Below are positions 32,792-44,344 of a stretch of DNA of 53,359 bases, piece by piece; position 1 is the stretch's first letter, and each line of letters begins with the position of its first letter. The DNA is from Microbacterium enclense (GTDB lineage Bacteria; Actinomycetota; Actinomycetes; Actinomycetales; Microbacteriaceae), in contig NZ_KQ758472.1 of NCBI RefSeq assembly GCF_001456955.1, positions 277,994-331,352 of the forward strand. Direction: 5' to 3'. The notes beneath the pieces are model-generated. The model saw only the letters and a list, made by a program, of their open reading frames with translations. It was not told where the DNA came from and searched no databases. Made by a program: the position numbers and the translations under genes.

Positions 32792-33094
32792 CTCCGACAC
32801 CGGGGCCGCGGCATCCGTTCCCCCCACCGATAAACGCGATCCGCCGGAAGAAACGCGCGGAGAAGGCGTTTCCTCCCGCGAAGAGCGTTTCTCCGACACC
32901 GGGGCCGCGGCATCCGTTCCCCCCCCCACCGATAAACGCGATCCGCCGGAAGAAACGCGCGGAGAAGGCGTTTCCTCCCGCGAAGAGCGTTTCTCCGACA
33001 CCGGGGCCGCGGCATCCGTTCCCCCCCCCACCGATAAACGCGATCCGCCGGAAGAAACGCGCCAAGAAGGCGTTTCCTCCCGCAAAGAGCGTTT
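32792..33094. repeat. Tandem triplication of a ~100-bp hairpin element
   Basis: Three almost identical units start at 32792, 32891 and 32993 (99, 102 and 102 bp). Unit length differs only in a run of C after CCGTTC. Each carries GATAAACGCGATCCGCC, then GAAGAAACGCG, then GGCGTTTCCTCCCGCG and GAGCGTTTCTCC, which fold as nested AAACGC/GCGTTT arms. The third unit has a few changes (CCAAGAAGG, CGCAAAG). It fills the gap 32772-33121 between two leftward genes. A single relative is at 34884-34931. Confidence 0.9.
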
Positions 33095-33121
33095 CTCCGT
33101 CGGGAATGTCGACGCCGCACC

Positions 33122-33925
33122 TCAGGCGTCCTTGCGGATCCAGCGGAACGTCGCCCGCACCACCGCCAGGCCCACCACCAGCCAGATCAGCGTGACCAGC
33201 ACGATCATCGGGTGCTCCCACGAGCCCGAGGGCTCGGCATCCGCGAACCCCTCCGGCAGGAACACCGACCGGAACCCCTGCGCGAGCCACTTCAACGGGA
33301 AGACGCTCGCGACGTTCTGCAGCCACTCGGGCAGGGCGGCGAAGTTGATGTAGACGCCCGAGATGAACTGCAGCAGCAGCACGATCGGGATGACGACGCC
33401 CGTGGCGCTGCGGCCCGTGCGCGGCAGCGCCGACAGGCCGATGCCGAGGATCGCGCACGTGGTGACGCCGAGCAGGAACACCCACGCGAGGGTCAGCCAG
33501 CGCTCCGGCTCGGTCGGCAGCGGCACGCCGAAGAACACCGCGGCCACGACGATCAGCAGCACCGACTGCAGGAAGCCGGTGACCAGCACCTGACCGAGCT
33601 TGCCGATGAAGTACGACACCGGGCTCAGCGGCGTCCCGCCGAGACGCTTGAGCGTGCCATCGCTGCGTTCCATCGCGATGTTGATCGACATGTTCTGCAG
33701 GCCCGACAGCAGCACGCCGGCGGCGAGCATCGCGGGAAGGTAGAACTGCGCGGCATCCACTTCTTCTCCGGGCGGGCCGAAGGTCTGCGCGTCGAAGGCG
33801 ACGGCGAAGATCAGCAGGATCATCACGGGGAACAGAAAGGTGAAGAACACCGAGTCGCCCTGGCGGAAGTATGAGCGCACCTCGAAGGCGATGCGCGCGG
33901 CGCCGAGCCGCAGCATGCGGCTCAT
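33122..33925 (-). CDS. ABC-2 type transporter permease
   Basis: A 267-residue integral membrane protein with six hydrophobic segments. It begins 'FEVRSYFRQGDSVFFTFLFP', the usual opening of ABC-2/DrrB-type exporters, and holds the ABC-2 signature region RSDGTLKRLGGTPLSPVSYF between helices 2 and 3. Its start overlaps the ATPase stop by four bases (ATGA). With that ATPase it forms a two-gene exporter, likely for a drug or lipid-like compound. Substrate unknown; no regulator next to it. Confidence 0.92.
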   Translation of the reverse strand: MSRMLRLGAARIAFEVRSYFRQGDSVFFTFLFPVMILLIFAVAFDAQTFGPPGEEVDAAQFYLPAMLAAGVLLSGLQNMSINIAMERSDGTLKRLGGTPLSPVSYFIGKLGQVLVTGFLQSVLLIVVAAVFFGVPLPTEPERWLTLAWVFLLGVTTCAILGIGLSALPRTGRSATGVVIPIVLLLQFISGVYINFAALPEWLQNVASVFPLKWLAQGFRSVFLPEGFADAEPSGSWEHPMIVLVTLIWLVVGLAVVRATFRWIRKDA

Positions 33926-34797
33926 GCGAGGCCCCCCGCCGCGGTGGTGCGGCGCGCCTCGTCACCGAGGAACGACAGGTACACGTCTTCGAGGCTCGGT
34001 CGCACCACCTCGAGCCGCGACGGTTCGCCGAGCCGTCCGTACAGCTCCGCCACCACCGCCCCGGGATTCTCGGTGCGCCGCTCGCGCACCGTGTCACCCT
34101 CGCGCCACCGCACGACGGGCACGCGGGCGTCCGGTCCCCCGAGCTCTTCGATACGCCCGACGGATGCCACCTCCCCGCCGACGAGGATCGCCGCGCGCTC
34201 CGCCAGCTCGGCGGCCTCGTCGAGATAGTGCGTGGTCAGCAGGATCGTCGTCCCCTCGGCCTGCAGGGTGCGGATGAGGTCCCAGAACTGCCGCCGGACC
34301 TCGGGGTCGAAGCCGGTCGTGGGCTCGTCGAGGAACAGCAGTTCGGGGCGTCCGACGATGCCGAGGGCGACATCGACGCGGCGGCGCTGCCCGCCCGAGA
34401 GCTTGCGCACCGAAACCTTCGCCTTCTCGGTCAGCCCGACGGCGGCGATGACCTCGTCGACGTCGCGGGGCCGCGGGTAGAACGAAGCGAAGTGCGAGAG
34501 CAGCTCCCGCACGGTCGCCGTCGGCGCTTCGCCGGTGTTCTGCAGCACGATGCCGAGCCGCGCCTTCCAGTCCAGGCCCCCGCGGTGCGGGTCGACGCCG
34601 AGCACGCTGACGTCACCGCTCGTGCGGTCGCGGTAGCCCTCGAGGATCTCGATGACCGTGCTCTTGCCGGCGCCGTTGGGGCCCAGCAGCGCGAACGTCT
34701 CACCGCGGCGGATGTCGAACGACACCCCGCGCAGCGCCTCGAGACCGCCCCGGTAGGTCTTGCGCAGATCCTGGACCCGCACGACGAATTCGCTCAT
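33922..34797 (-). CDS. ABC transporter ATP-binding protein (DrrA/CcmA type)
   Basis: A 291-residue ATPase. Walker A GPNGAGKST (~residues 38-46), Q-loop LQNTGEAP, signature LSGGQRRRVDVALG, Walker B LLFLDEPTTGFDPE and switch LLTTHYLDEA. The long C-terminal tail after residue ~225 (GDTVRERRTENPGAVVAEL) is the extra domain of drug-exporting ATPases. The four-base overlap with the permease gene shows a coupled pair. The leader upstream (34798-35028) carries only the inverted repeat at 34884 after rlmN. Confidence 0.93.
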   Translation of the reverse strand: MSEFVVRVQDLRKTYRGGLEALRGVSFDIRRGETFALLGPNGAGKSTVIEILEGYRDRTSGDVSVLGVDPHRGGLDWKARLGIVLQNTGEAPTATVRELLSHFASFYPRPRDVDEVIAAVGLTEKAKVSVRKLSGGQRRRVDVALGIVGRPELLFLDEPTTGFDPEVRRQFWDLIRTLQAEGTTILLTTHYLDEAAELAERAAILVGGEVASVGRIEELGGPDARVPVVRWREGDTVRERRTENPGAVVAELYGRLGEPSRLEVVRPSLEDVYLSFLGDEARRTTAAGGLA

Positions 34798-34883
34798 GCG
34801 GCTCAGTCTGGCGGGGCGGGACGCTGACCGGAACTCGGAACCGGCGTGTTCGACATCCCGCTGTCGCAGATCGGATCGGTCAC

Positions 34884-34931
34884 GCAGAAACGCGATCCGC
34901 CCGCGAAAACGCGAGGAGAGAGCGTTTCTGC
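34884..34931. repeat. Inverted repeat after rlmN, AAACGC family
   Basis: Arms GCAGAAACGC (34884-34893) and GCGTTTCTGC (34922-34931) pair perfectly; inside them is CGCGAAAACGCG. The left half, AAACGCGATCCGCC, is identical to the core of the triple repeat 2 kb to the left (32792-33094). It lies between rlmN (ends 35029) and the ABC operon, both leftward, so rlmN termination is a plausible role. Confidence 0.7.
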
Positions 34932-35028
34932 ACGCCGATCGCGTTTGAACGGGGCCGCACGCCGGGTCGCGCCGCGCCGCCTCGAGCGACGGCCGCGCAT
35001 TCAGCCCGTTCGCGGCGAGGCCGGAGAC

Positions 35029-36342
35029 TCAGCTGACCGGCGTCGCCGCCGCGGCGACCTCGTCCTCTTCGGTCGCGACGAGCTGACCGCACGCGCCGTC
35101 GATCTCCTTGCCGCGGGTGTCGCGCAGGGTCGTCGGGATGCCGGCGTCGTTCAGGCGTCGCACGAACTCGTTCTGCACGGGCACCTCGGATGCCGTCCAG
35201 ATCGAGCCCGGCGTCGGGTTCAGCGGAATGGGGTTCACGTGCACCCAGCCGCGTCCGCGGGCGTTGAGCTTGTCGGCCAGCAGGTCGGCACGCCAGGCGT
35301 GGTCGTTCATGTCCTTGATCAGGGCATATTCGATCGAGACGCGACGCCCGGTCTTGTCGAAGTACGCGCGGGCGGCATCCAGGGCCTCGTCGACCTTCCA
35401 GCGCGAGTTCACGGGGATCAGCTCGTCGCGCAGGCCGTCGTCGGGCGCGTGGAGCGACAGGGCGAAGGTCACCGGGATGTCCTCGTCGGCGAGCTTCTTG
35501 ATCGCCGGCACCAGGCCGACCGTCGAGACGGTGATACCGCGGGCGCTCATGCCGAGGCCGTGCTCCTTGTCGACCATCACGCGCACGGCCTGCATGACGC
35601 GGGCGTAGTTGGCGAGCGGTTCGCCCATGCCCATGAACACGATGTTCGAGACCCGATCGAGCGAGTGGTCGTCGCGCTTCTTGCCGCCGAGACCACCGGC
35701 GGCGATGAGGGCGTTGGCGCGCACGATCTGCTCGACGATCTCGGCCGCCGACATGTTGCGGGTGAGCCCCGCCTGCCCGGTCGCGCAGAACGGGCAGTTC
35801 ATGCCGCACCCGGCCTGCGAAGACACGCACAGCGTGATGCGGCCGGGGTAGCGCATGAGCACCGACTCCACGAGCGCGCCGTCGTGCAGCTTCCAGAGGA
35901 ACTTGATGGTGTCACCGCGGTCGGTCTCGAGCCGTCGCACCTCGGTGAGCAGCGGCGGCAGCATCCCGGCGACGAGCTCTTCGCGACCGGATGCCGGCAG
36001 GTCGGTCATGTCGGCGGCGTCGCTCGTGTAGTGCGTGAAGTAGTGCTTCTCGAGCTGCTTCGCGCGGAAGCCGGGCAGGCCCAGCTCCTTCACCTTCTCG
36101 ACGCGCTCGGCGGCGGTCATGTCGGCGAGGTGCACGGGCGGCTTGCCGCGCTTGGGGCTGGCGAACTGCAGCAGCGGGCGACCGGACTCGTCTTTGGCCT
36201 GCTGCCAGCCTTCGGTCTTCGGACGGACCTGGCGGATGCCGGTGTCTTTCGGCTTCGTCTCGCGGACGGCCGTGTCGGCCGGCGCCCCCGCGGGGCGCGC
36301 CTGCCGGGGCGTGGTGGAGCGCACGGGGGGCTGATCAGTCAT
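35029..36342 (-). CDS. rlmN: 23S rRNA (adenine-C2)-methyltransferase (dual-specificity RlmN)
   Basis: A 437-residue radical SAM enzyme that methylates C2 of A2503 in 23S rRNA (and tRNA A37). The cluster motif is CGMNCPFC (Cys179, Cys183, Cys186), preceded by CVSSQAG. Also visible: [11 protein letters not shown] (SAM-binding GEP), '[18 protein letters not shown]', [19 protein letters not shown] and the catalytic Cys near the C-terminus in IDGACGQL. The first ~60 residues are a basic, proline-rich extension. The chosen start, MTDQPPVRS, removes further in-frame repeat sequence upstream. Divergent from licT across an unusual palindrome. Confidence 0.95.
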   Translation of the reverse strand: MTDQPPVRSTTPRQARPAGAPADTAVRETKPKDTGIRQVRPKTEGWQQAKDESGRPLLQFASPKRGKPPVHLADMTAAERVEKVKELGLPGFRAKQLEKHYFTHYTSDAADMTDLPASGREELVAGMLPPLLTEVRRLETDRGDTIKFLWKLHDGALVESVLMRYPGRITLCVSSQAGCGMNCPFCATGQAGLTRNMSAAEIVEQIVRANALIAAGGLGGKKRDDHSLDRVSNIVFMGMGEPLANYARVMQAVRVMVDKEHGLGMSARGITVSTVGLVPAIKKLADEDIPVTFALSLHAPDDGLRDELIPVNSRWKVDEALDAARAYFDKTGRRVSIEYALIKDMNDHAWRADLLADKLNARGRGWVHVNPIPLNPTPGSIWTASEVPVQNEFVRRLNDAGIPTTLRDTRGKEIDGACGQLVATEEDEVAAAATPVS

Positions 36343-36392
36343 GGTTTCCAGGGTACCGGCGCGCGCCTGCGCTGCGGCTGGGCGCGTCCCTC

Positions 36393-36460
36393 GCGCGTGA
36401 GTCGCCAATCTTCGTCGCTTCCGCACCTCGCGAAGCGACACTTTCTGGCGACTCACGCGC
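36393..36460. repeat. Interrupted inverted repeat, GCGTGAG family (copy 3), between divergent genes
   Basis: Perfect outer arms GCGCGTGAGTCGCCA (36393-36407) and TGGCGACTCACGCGC (36446-36460), six-base unpaired segments ATCTTC and ACTTTC, then perfect inner arms GTCGCTTC and GAAGCGAC around a ten-base loop. It lies between divergent rlmN and licT, only 25 bases before the licT start. The left half matches copy 1 (20915): GCGTGAGTCGCCA and GTCGCTTC are identical. Confidence 0.8.
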
Positions 36461-36485
36461 GGATGCAGCGGCCTAGGATGCTCAC

Positions 36486-37394
36486 GTGCCCGGTGTCGGT
36501 GATGCCCCCATCCCGCCCGGCGGCGTGCAGAAGCTGCTGAACAACAACGTCGTCGTGGCGGTCGACGCCGACGGCCGCGAGCGGGTGCTCATGGGGCGGG
36601 GCATCGGCTTCCAGCTCAAGCACGAGGGCCGCGTCGACCCCGCGAAGGTCGAGAAGACGTTCGTGCTCGATCAGGCCACCGACACCGCCCACGCCCAGAA
36701 ACTGCTCACCGACGCGCCCTACGCACTCGTGCAGGCGGTGCTGCGGGCGGTCGACGAAGCGGAGCGCGAGCTCGGGCGCGACCTCGGCCGACGCCTGCCG
36801 CTGGCCGTCATCGACCACGTGAACTACGTCATCGAGCGCCTCGACCAGGGCATCCGCATCCCCGGCACCTCCATGCCCGAGCTGCGGATCCTCCACCCCG
36901 ACGAATCGCGTGCCGCCGAGCACATGGCCGCGTCCATCGCGGCATCCCTCGATCGGGAGCTGCCGCCCGAGGAGGGTGTGTTCCTCACGATGCACCTGCT
37001 CAACGCCACGCGCGACGAGCCCAACGGCACCGCCGCCCTGCTGTTCCGCCGCGTGCAGCACGTGGTGCGCACCGTCGAGACCGGTCTCGGGGTCGCGCTC
37101 GACACCGACAGCCCGGACTTCGCGCGTTTCATCCTGCACGTGCGCTTCCTGCTGCAGCGGCTCGTGAACAGGGCGATGCTCACCAGCGGCGACTCGTCGT
37201 TCTTCGAGTTCGCCAAGCACCGCTACCCCCGTGCCTTCGGCATCGCCCAGGCGGTGAAGGCCTACGTGCTCGCCGCGACGGGCTCGACCCTCACCGACGA
37301 GGAGGTGCTCTACCTCACGGTGCACGTCGAGAGACTGGCGACCAGTCTGGGCCGCGCAGAAACTGCTGGCGGACCCGACGCGCCGGTGCTATAG
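36486..37394 (+). CDS. licT: PRD-domain transcription antiterminator (LicT/BglG family)
   Basis: A 302-residue RNA-binding regulator. The N-terminal co-antiterminator domain (residues ~12-68) reads '[20 protein letters not shown]', [10 protein letters not shown], the usual LicT pattern (ILNNNxV, GxGIGF). Two PTS-regulation domains follow, with conserved His in [14 protein letters not shown] (PRD1), ILHPDE, and PRD2 containing [12 protein letters not shown] and [12 protein letters not shown] start, AGGA nine bases upstream. The cognate RAT and terminator are immediately downstream, before the PTS gene. The protein is expected to bind RAT when its PRDs signal beta-glucoside uptake. Confidence 0.93.
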   Translation: MPGVGDAPIPPGGVQKLLNNNVVVAVDADGRERVLMGRGIGFQLKHEGRVDPAKVEKTFVLDQATDTAHAQKLLTDAPYALVQAVLRAVDEAERELGRDLGRRLPLAVIDHVNYVIERLDQGIRIPGTSMPELRILHPDESRAAEHMAASIAASLDRELPPEEGVFLTMHLLNATRDEPNGTAALLFRRVQHVVRTVETGLGVALDTDSPDFARFILHVRFLLQRLVNRAMLTSGDSSFFEFAKHRYPRAFGIAQAVKAYVLAATGSTLTDEEVLYLTVHVERLATSLGRAETAGGPDAPVL

Positions 37395-37429
37395 TCGCCG
37401 ACGCAGGTTCACACCTGCCGACGATTTCC

Positions 37430-37460
37430 GGATTGTTACCGCGCGAGCGGGCAAGACCTG
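37430..37460 (+). promoter_or_regulatory. Ribonucleic antiterminator (RAT) sequence
   Basis: The RNA GGATTGTTACC (37430-37440), then a short loop, then GGGCAAGACCTG follows the BglG/LicT RAT consensus (GGATTGTTACTG...GCAGGCAAAACCT) very closely. Its last seven bases are also the 5' side of the terminator stem, so RAT folding and the terminator exclude each other. Just upstream, GCAGGTTCACACCTGC (37403-37418) forms a small 6-bp hairpin of unknown role, perhaps near the promoter. Confidence 0.9.
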
Positions 37461-37504
37461 AATCCACATCGCTGACGAGCGATGAACGGATTCGGGTCTT
37501 TTTT
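37454..37504 (+). terminator. LicT-controlled intrinsic terminator
   Basis: AGACCTGAATCC (37454-37465) pairs with GGATTCGGGTCT (37488-37499; one G-U), followed by TTTTTT (37499-37504). A secondary hairpin ATCGC/GCGAT sits in the loop. This is the only hairpin in the window with a proper T-run. Transcription ends here unless LicT stabilises the RAT. Confidence 0.9.
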
Positions 37505-37583
37505 ATTGCCCGAAACACTCCCTGGTCGTCGCCACAGAACATTCGACGGGCCGCATCGATGCGGCGAAAGGCAGGCGGTTCCG

Positions 37584-40881
<3,298 letters not shown>

Positions 40882-40894
40882 CCCCCGTCCGGAT

Positions 40895-40924
40895 CGGTCC
40901 CGGGTCCTCGCGGGCCCGGGGCCG
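40895..40924 (+). terminator. GC hairpin between bglA and the HAD gene
   Basis: CGGTCCCGGGTCC (40895-40907) pairs with GGGCCCGGGGCCG (40912-40924) over 13 bp with two G-U and a four-base TCGC loop. No T-run. It sits 14 bases after the bglA stop and before the HAD ribosome site, so it may lower expression of the third gene or protect the upstream mRNA. Confidence 0.6.
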
Positions 40925-40940
40925 ACCCTTTGGAGTGCAC

Positions 40941-41786
40941 ATGACACGCATCGCCTTCCTCGACGTCGACGGCACCATCACCGACCACGGTTCGGTGATC
41001 GCCCCCTCCACCGTGGAGGCGGTGCGGCAGGCGCGTGCGAACGGGCACCGCGTGTGGCTGTGCACGGGACGCACCGAGGCCGACATCCATCCCGACGTGA
41101 TCGACATCGGTTTCGACGGCATCATCTCCAACGGCGGCGCCTACGCCACGCGCGACGACGACATGCTCCTCGCTCGCCCGATGCCCCGGGCCGACGTCGA
41201 GGCGTTGGAGGACTACTTCCGGGCGCACGGCATCCACTACTTCCTCCAGACGCACGACGCCGTGCACGCCTCCCCCGGCATGGCCGAGACGATGGAGCAG
41301 TTCCTGCGCGCCCGACACGCGCAGCGCGCCGAAGATCTCGCCGCGCTGGGCCTGCCCTCCGACGTCGACCACCGTCAGCGCGACCTGCGCGACGTGGCCG
41401 ACGTCGACCGCGATCGCGTCGCGAAGGCCGTGTTCGTCAGCCCGTCTCCCGACACCGTCGCCCACGCCGCGGCCGAGCTGGGCGAGGGCTTCCACGTCAT
41501 CCCGGGCTCGATGCCCCTGCCCGGCGGCTCGAACGGCGAGATCGGGCAGGCCGGCGTGACCAAGGGCTCGGCCATCACCGAGGTGCTGGGCGTGCTCGGG
41601 TTGTCGGCGACGGATGCCATCGGCATCGGCGACAGCTGGAACGACGTCGAGATGTTCGAGGTCGTCGGAACCCCCGTCGCGATGGGCAACGCCGAGCCCG
41701 AGCTGCAGCGCCTGGCGGGCCGGGTGACCACCGCGGTGCTGGACGACGGCGTGCGCAACGCGTTCGCGGAGCTGGGCCTGATCTAG
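40941..41786 (+). CDS. HAD-family (Cof-type) sugar phosphatase-like protein
   Basis: A 281-residue haloacid dehalogenase-fold hydrolase, cap type IIB. Motif I is FLDVDGTITD (Asp nucleophile), motif II CTGRT, motif III lysine in GVTKGSAITEV, motif IV IGIGDSWNDVEMFE. All catalytic residues are present. Third gene of the beta-glucoside operon; 59 bases separate it from bglA with a hairpin between. A role in dephosphorylating excess sugar phosphate, such as glucose-6-phosphate, would fit (inference). Confidence 0.9.
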   Translation: MTRIAFLDVDGTITDHGSVIAPSTVEAVRQARANGHRVWLCTGRTEADIHPDVIDIGFDGIISNGGAYATRDDDMLLARPMPRADVEALEDYFRAHGIHYFLQTHDAVHASPGMAETMEQFLRARHAQRAEDLAALGLPSDVDHRQRDLRDVADVDRDRVAKAVFVSPSPDTVAHAAAELGEGFHVIPGSMPLPGGSNGEIGQAGVTKGSAITEVLGVLGLSATDAIGIGDSWNDVEMFEVVGTPVAMGNAEPELQRLAGRVTTAVLDDGVRNAFAELGLI

Positions 41787-41807
41787 GACCCGCGGCTCCC
41801 GCGCCCA

Positions 41808-41925
41808 GGTCCCTGAGCTTGTCGAAGGGACCGAATCCTGCTGCCGCCCGGAGGCTTCGACAGGCTCAGCCTCCTCCGTCCCACCCAGGTCCCTGAGCCT
41901 GTCGAAGGGACCGGCACCCGGCGCC
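41808..41925. repeat. Dispersed CTGAGCCTGTCGAAG repeat, three copies at a convergent junction
   Basis: Copies are GGTCCCTGAGCTTGTCGAAG (41810 on), the inverted CTTCGACAGGCTCAGCC (~41865), and CCCTGAGCCTGTCGAAGGGA (~41891). GGTCCCT/AGGGACC arms can pair within a copy. They fill the gap between the HAD gene (plus) and the SDR gene (minus). Same family as in prpC, 27604-27740 and 51784-52032. Confidence 0.8.
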
Positions 41926-42813
41926 TCAGTCGAGGAAGATGTCCGGGTACATCGCCTCGTCCGGCGTCCCCGGCACAGCGGCGTAGGCCGAGAAGTCGGT
42001 CACCCCGGCCGCGAGAAGCACGTCCTCGACGATCAGCGTCTGCCCGGTGCGTTCGCGCGACGGGGCGGTCAGCACCTCGTAGGCGGCATCCGCGTAGATC
42101 TCCGGGGTGCGCGACACGGCCATCAGCCGGTCGCCGCCGATGACGTTCTGCACGGCCGCGGTCGCGATCGTCGTGCGCGGCCACAGGGTGTTGGCGGCGA
42201 TGCCGGCGTCGGCGAACTCCGCCGCCAGGCCGAGCGTCGCCATCGTCATGCCGAACTTCGCGAGGCTGTAGCCCGTGTGGGCGCCGAGCCATCTCGGGGT
42301 GACGTTCAGCGGCGGCGACAGCGACAGGATGTGCGGATTCGCGGCATCGCGCAGCTGCGGCACCGCGGCGCGCGAGAGCAGGAAGGTCCCGCGCACGTTG
42401 ACGTCCTGCATGAGGTCGTACTTCTTCGTCGCGAGCTCGAGCGAACCCGACAGGTCGATGACGCTGGCGTTGTTGACGACGATGTCGATGCCGCCGAACT
42501 CCCCGACCGTCCGCATCACGGCCTCGGTGATGGATGCCTCGTCGCGCACGTCGCCCACGATCGGCAGCGCCTGACCGCCCGCCGCCCGGATCTCGTCGGC
42601 GGCGGTGTGCACGGTGCCGGGGAGCTTCGGGTGCGGGGTGTCGGTCTTGGCGAGCATCGCGATGTTCGCGCCGTCGCGGGCGGCGCGCAGCGCGATCGCG
42701 AGGCCGATGCCGCGGCTGCCGCCCGACATGAGGATGGTCTTGCCCGCGAGGGGGCCGGTCCCGGCGGAGGCTCCGGGCGCTCCGTCGGCGGCCGCACGGT
42801 CGGTGGAGGTCAT
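41926..42813 (-). CDS. SDR family oxidoreductase (HSDL2-like)
   Basis: A 295-residue Rossmann-fold dehydrogenase. Cofactor loop SGGSRGIGLA (~residues 31-40), VNNASVIDLSG, and the active-site GYSLAKFG (Tyr-x3-Lys). The AKTDTPHPKLPGTVHTAADEI stretch after the second strand is characteristic of HSDL2-like SDRs, which often take part in fatty-acid metabolism. Its start overlaps the stop of the enoyl-CoA hydratase by four bases; last gene of a three-gene operon. NAD(P)H preference and substrate unknown. Confidence 0.9.
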   Translation of the reverse strand: MTSTDRAAADGAPGASAGTGPLAGKTILMSGGSRGIGLAIALRAARDGANIAMLAKTDTPHPKLPGTVHTAADEIRAAGGQALPIVGDVRDEASITEAVMRTVGEFGGIDIVVNNASVIDLSGSLELATKKYDLMQDVNVRGTFLLSRAAVPQLRDAANPHILSLSPPLNVTPRWLGAHTGYSLAKFGMTMATLGLAAEFADAGIAANTLWPRTTIATAAVQNVIGGDRLMAVSRTPEIYADAAYEVLTAPSRERTGQTLIVEDVLLAAGVTDFSAYAAVPGTPDEAMYPDIFLD

Positions 42814-43586
42814 GAGCGTCCTTTCGCGGAGGCGGCGGCGAAGGCGGCCACCCGCGCCTTCGCTTCGGGGGTGTCGAAGGCGGCGCCGATCGTGACAGCC
42901 TCGTCGGCGAGGTTCTCGGCGAATGTGCGCCCCGCGCCGACGCGCACGAGACGCGTGGCCTGCCCGAACGCCGCGGTCGCCCCGTCGAGCCAGAAGCGCG
43001 CGATCTCGTCCACCCGCGACGCGAGATCACCGGATGCCACGACCTCGGCGACGAGCCCCCAGTCCCGGGCCTCCGCGGCATCCAGCATCCGATCCTGCAG
43101 CAGCAGCTGCAGCGCCCGTCGCTGCCCGATCGCCGCGGGAAGCAGGGTCGACACGCCCAGGTCGGGGGTGAGCCCGATGTTGGCGTAGCGGCTGACGAAC
43201 CGGGCGTTCTCGCTCGCGACGACGTAGTCGGCCGTGAGCATGAGCCCGAGCCCGCCGCCCGCGACAGCGCCCTGCACGGCGGCGACCATCGGCAGCGGCG
43301 CGTCGACGAAGGTGCGGATGCCGTCGTGGATCGCCTCGGCCGTCGCGGTGACGTCGGCACCCGAGGAGCCGCTCGTCGCCATGGCCACCACGTCGCCGCC
43401 CGCGCAGAACGCGGGGCCGTCGGCATCCAGGATCACCGCTCCCACCGACGTGTCGGAGGTGACCTGGTGGGCGACCTCGCGCCAGCGCGCGGCCATGGGG
43501 AAGTCCATCGCGTTGAGCGACGCGGGCCGGTCGAACGTCACCCGCGCCAGGCCCTGCGAGATGTCGAGCAGGATGCCGTCGGTCAT
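42810..43586 (-). CDS. Enoyl-CoA hydratase/isomerase family protein
   Basis: A 258-residue crotonase-fold protein: VTFDRPASLNAMDFPMAARW, the oxyanion region AFCAGGDVVAMATSG, and GAVAGGGLGLMLTADYVVASENARFVSRYANIGLTPDLGVSTLLP. Only small side chains stand where hydratases have the first catalytic Glu (AGGGLGL), so it may be an isomerase or thioesterase-like member rather than a true hydratase. Overlaps both neighbours by four bases, so all three genes of the operon are co-translated. Confidence 0.88.
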   Translation of the reverse strand: MTDGILLDISQGLARVTFDRPASLNAMDFPMAARWREVAHQVTSDTSVGAVILDADGPAFCAGGDVVAMATSGSSGADVTATAEAIHDGIRTFVDAPLPMVAAVQGAVAGGGLGLMLTADYVVASENARFVSRYANIGLTPDLGVSTLLPAAIGQRRALQLLLQDRMLDAAEARDWGLVAEVVASGDLASRVDEIARFWLDGATAAFGQATRLVRVGAGRTFAENLADEAVTIGAAFDTPEAKARVAAFAAASAKGRS

Positions 43587-44344
43587 TTCGGAGCCATCCG
43601 GATCGCACCGTCGAGGCGGATCGTCTCACCGTTGAGATAGCCGTTGTCGACGATTGCGAGCACGAGCCGCGCGTATTCGTCGGGGGCGCCGAGGCGCGAG
43701 GGGTAGGGCACCTGTTGGCCGAGCGAGTCCTGCGCCGCCTGCGGGAGGCCCTTGAGCATGGGCGTCTCCATGATGCCCGGGGCGATCGTGACGACGCGGA
43801 TGCCATGGCGGGCGAGCTCGCGGGCGATGGGGAGCGTCATCGCGTGCACGCCGCCCTTGCTCGCGGAGTACGCGGGCTGGCCGATCTGCCCGTCGAAGGC
43901 CGCGACGCTGGCGGTGTTGACGATGACGCCGCGGTCACCGCCGTCGGTCGGGTCGGTCTTCGCCATCACGGCCGACGTCTGGGCGATCACGTTGTACGTG
44001 CCGATGAGGTTGACCCGGATGACGCGCTCGAAGTCCTGCAGGGACGAGGGGGTGCCCTCGCGGTCGAGCACCTTCGCCGGAGGCGCGATCCCCGCGCAGT
44101 TCACGACGACGCGGAGCGGGCCGGCCTCGGCGGCGAGGGCGGCGGCGGCCGCGACCTGGTCGGCATCCGTCACGTCGGCGGCGGCGAACGAGCCGCCGAG
44201 CCGGTCGGCGACGTCTGCCCCAGACGACGAGGGGAGGTCGACGACGGTGACGTGCGCACCGGCCGTGGCGAGGCGCCGGGCGGTGGCGAGTCCGAGCCCG
44301 GACGCGCCTCCGGTGACGAGGGCGGAGGCTCCTGAGATGTCCAT
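43583..44344 (-). CDS. 3-hydroxyacyl-CoA dehydrogenase type II-like SDR
   Basis: A 253-residue short-chain dehydrogenase. TGGASGLGLA cofactor loop, Asp in VVDLPSS choosing NAD, 'VNCAGIAPPAKVLDREG', VNTASVAAFDGQIGQPAYSASKGG (Ser-Tyr-Lys) and IAPGIMETPMLKGLP. The order and loops match HSD17B10/FadB2x-type proteins that oxidise 3-hydroxyacyl-CoA. First gene of the operon, with GGAGAACG before the ATG. Together with the downstream hydratase and HSDL2-like SDR it forms a short beta-oxidation module. Confidence 0.9.
   Translation of the reverse strand: MDISGASALVTGGASGLGLATARRLATAGAHVTVVDLPSSSGADVADRLGGSFAAADVTDADQVAAAAALAAEAGPLRVVVNCAGIAPPAKVLDREGTPSSLQDFERVIRVNLIGTYNVIAQTSAVMAKTDPTDGGDRGVIVNTASVAAFDGQIGQPAYSASKGGVHAMTLPIARELARHGIRVVTIAPGIMETPMLKGLPQAAQDSLGQQVPYPSRLGAPDEYARLVLAIVDNGYLNGETIRLDGAIRMAPK

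Noticed and set aside
32792..33094. Possible CRISPR or assembly artefact
   Set aside because: Only three ~100-bp units, unique spacers absent. Small differences between units argue against a pure assembly error, though long reads would settle it.
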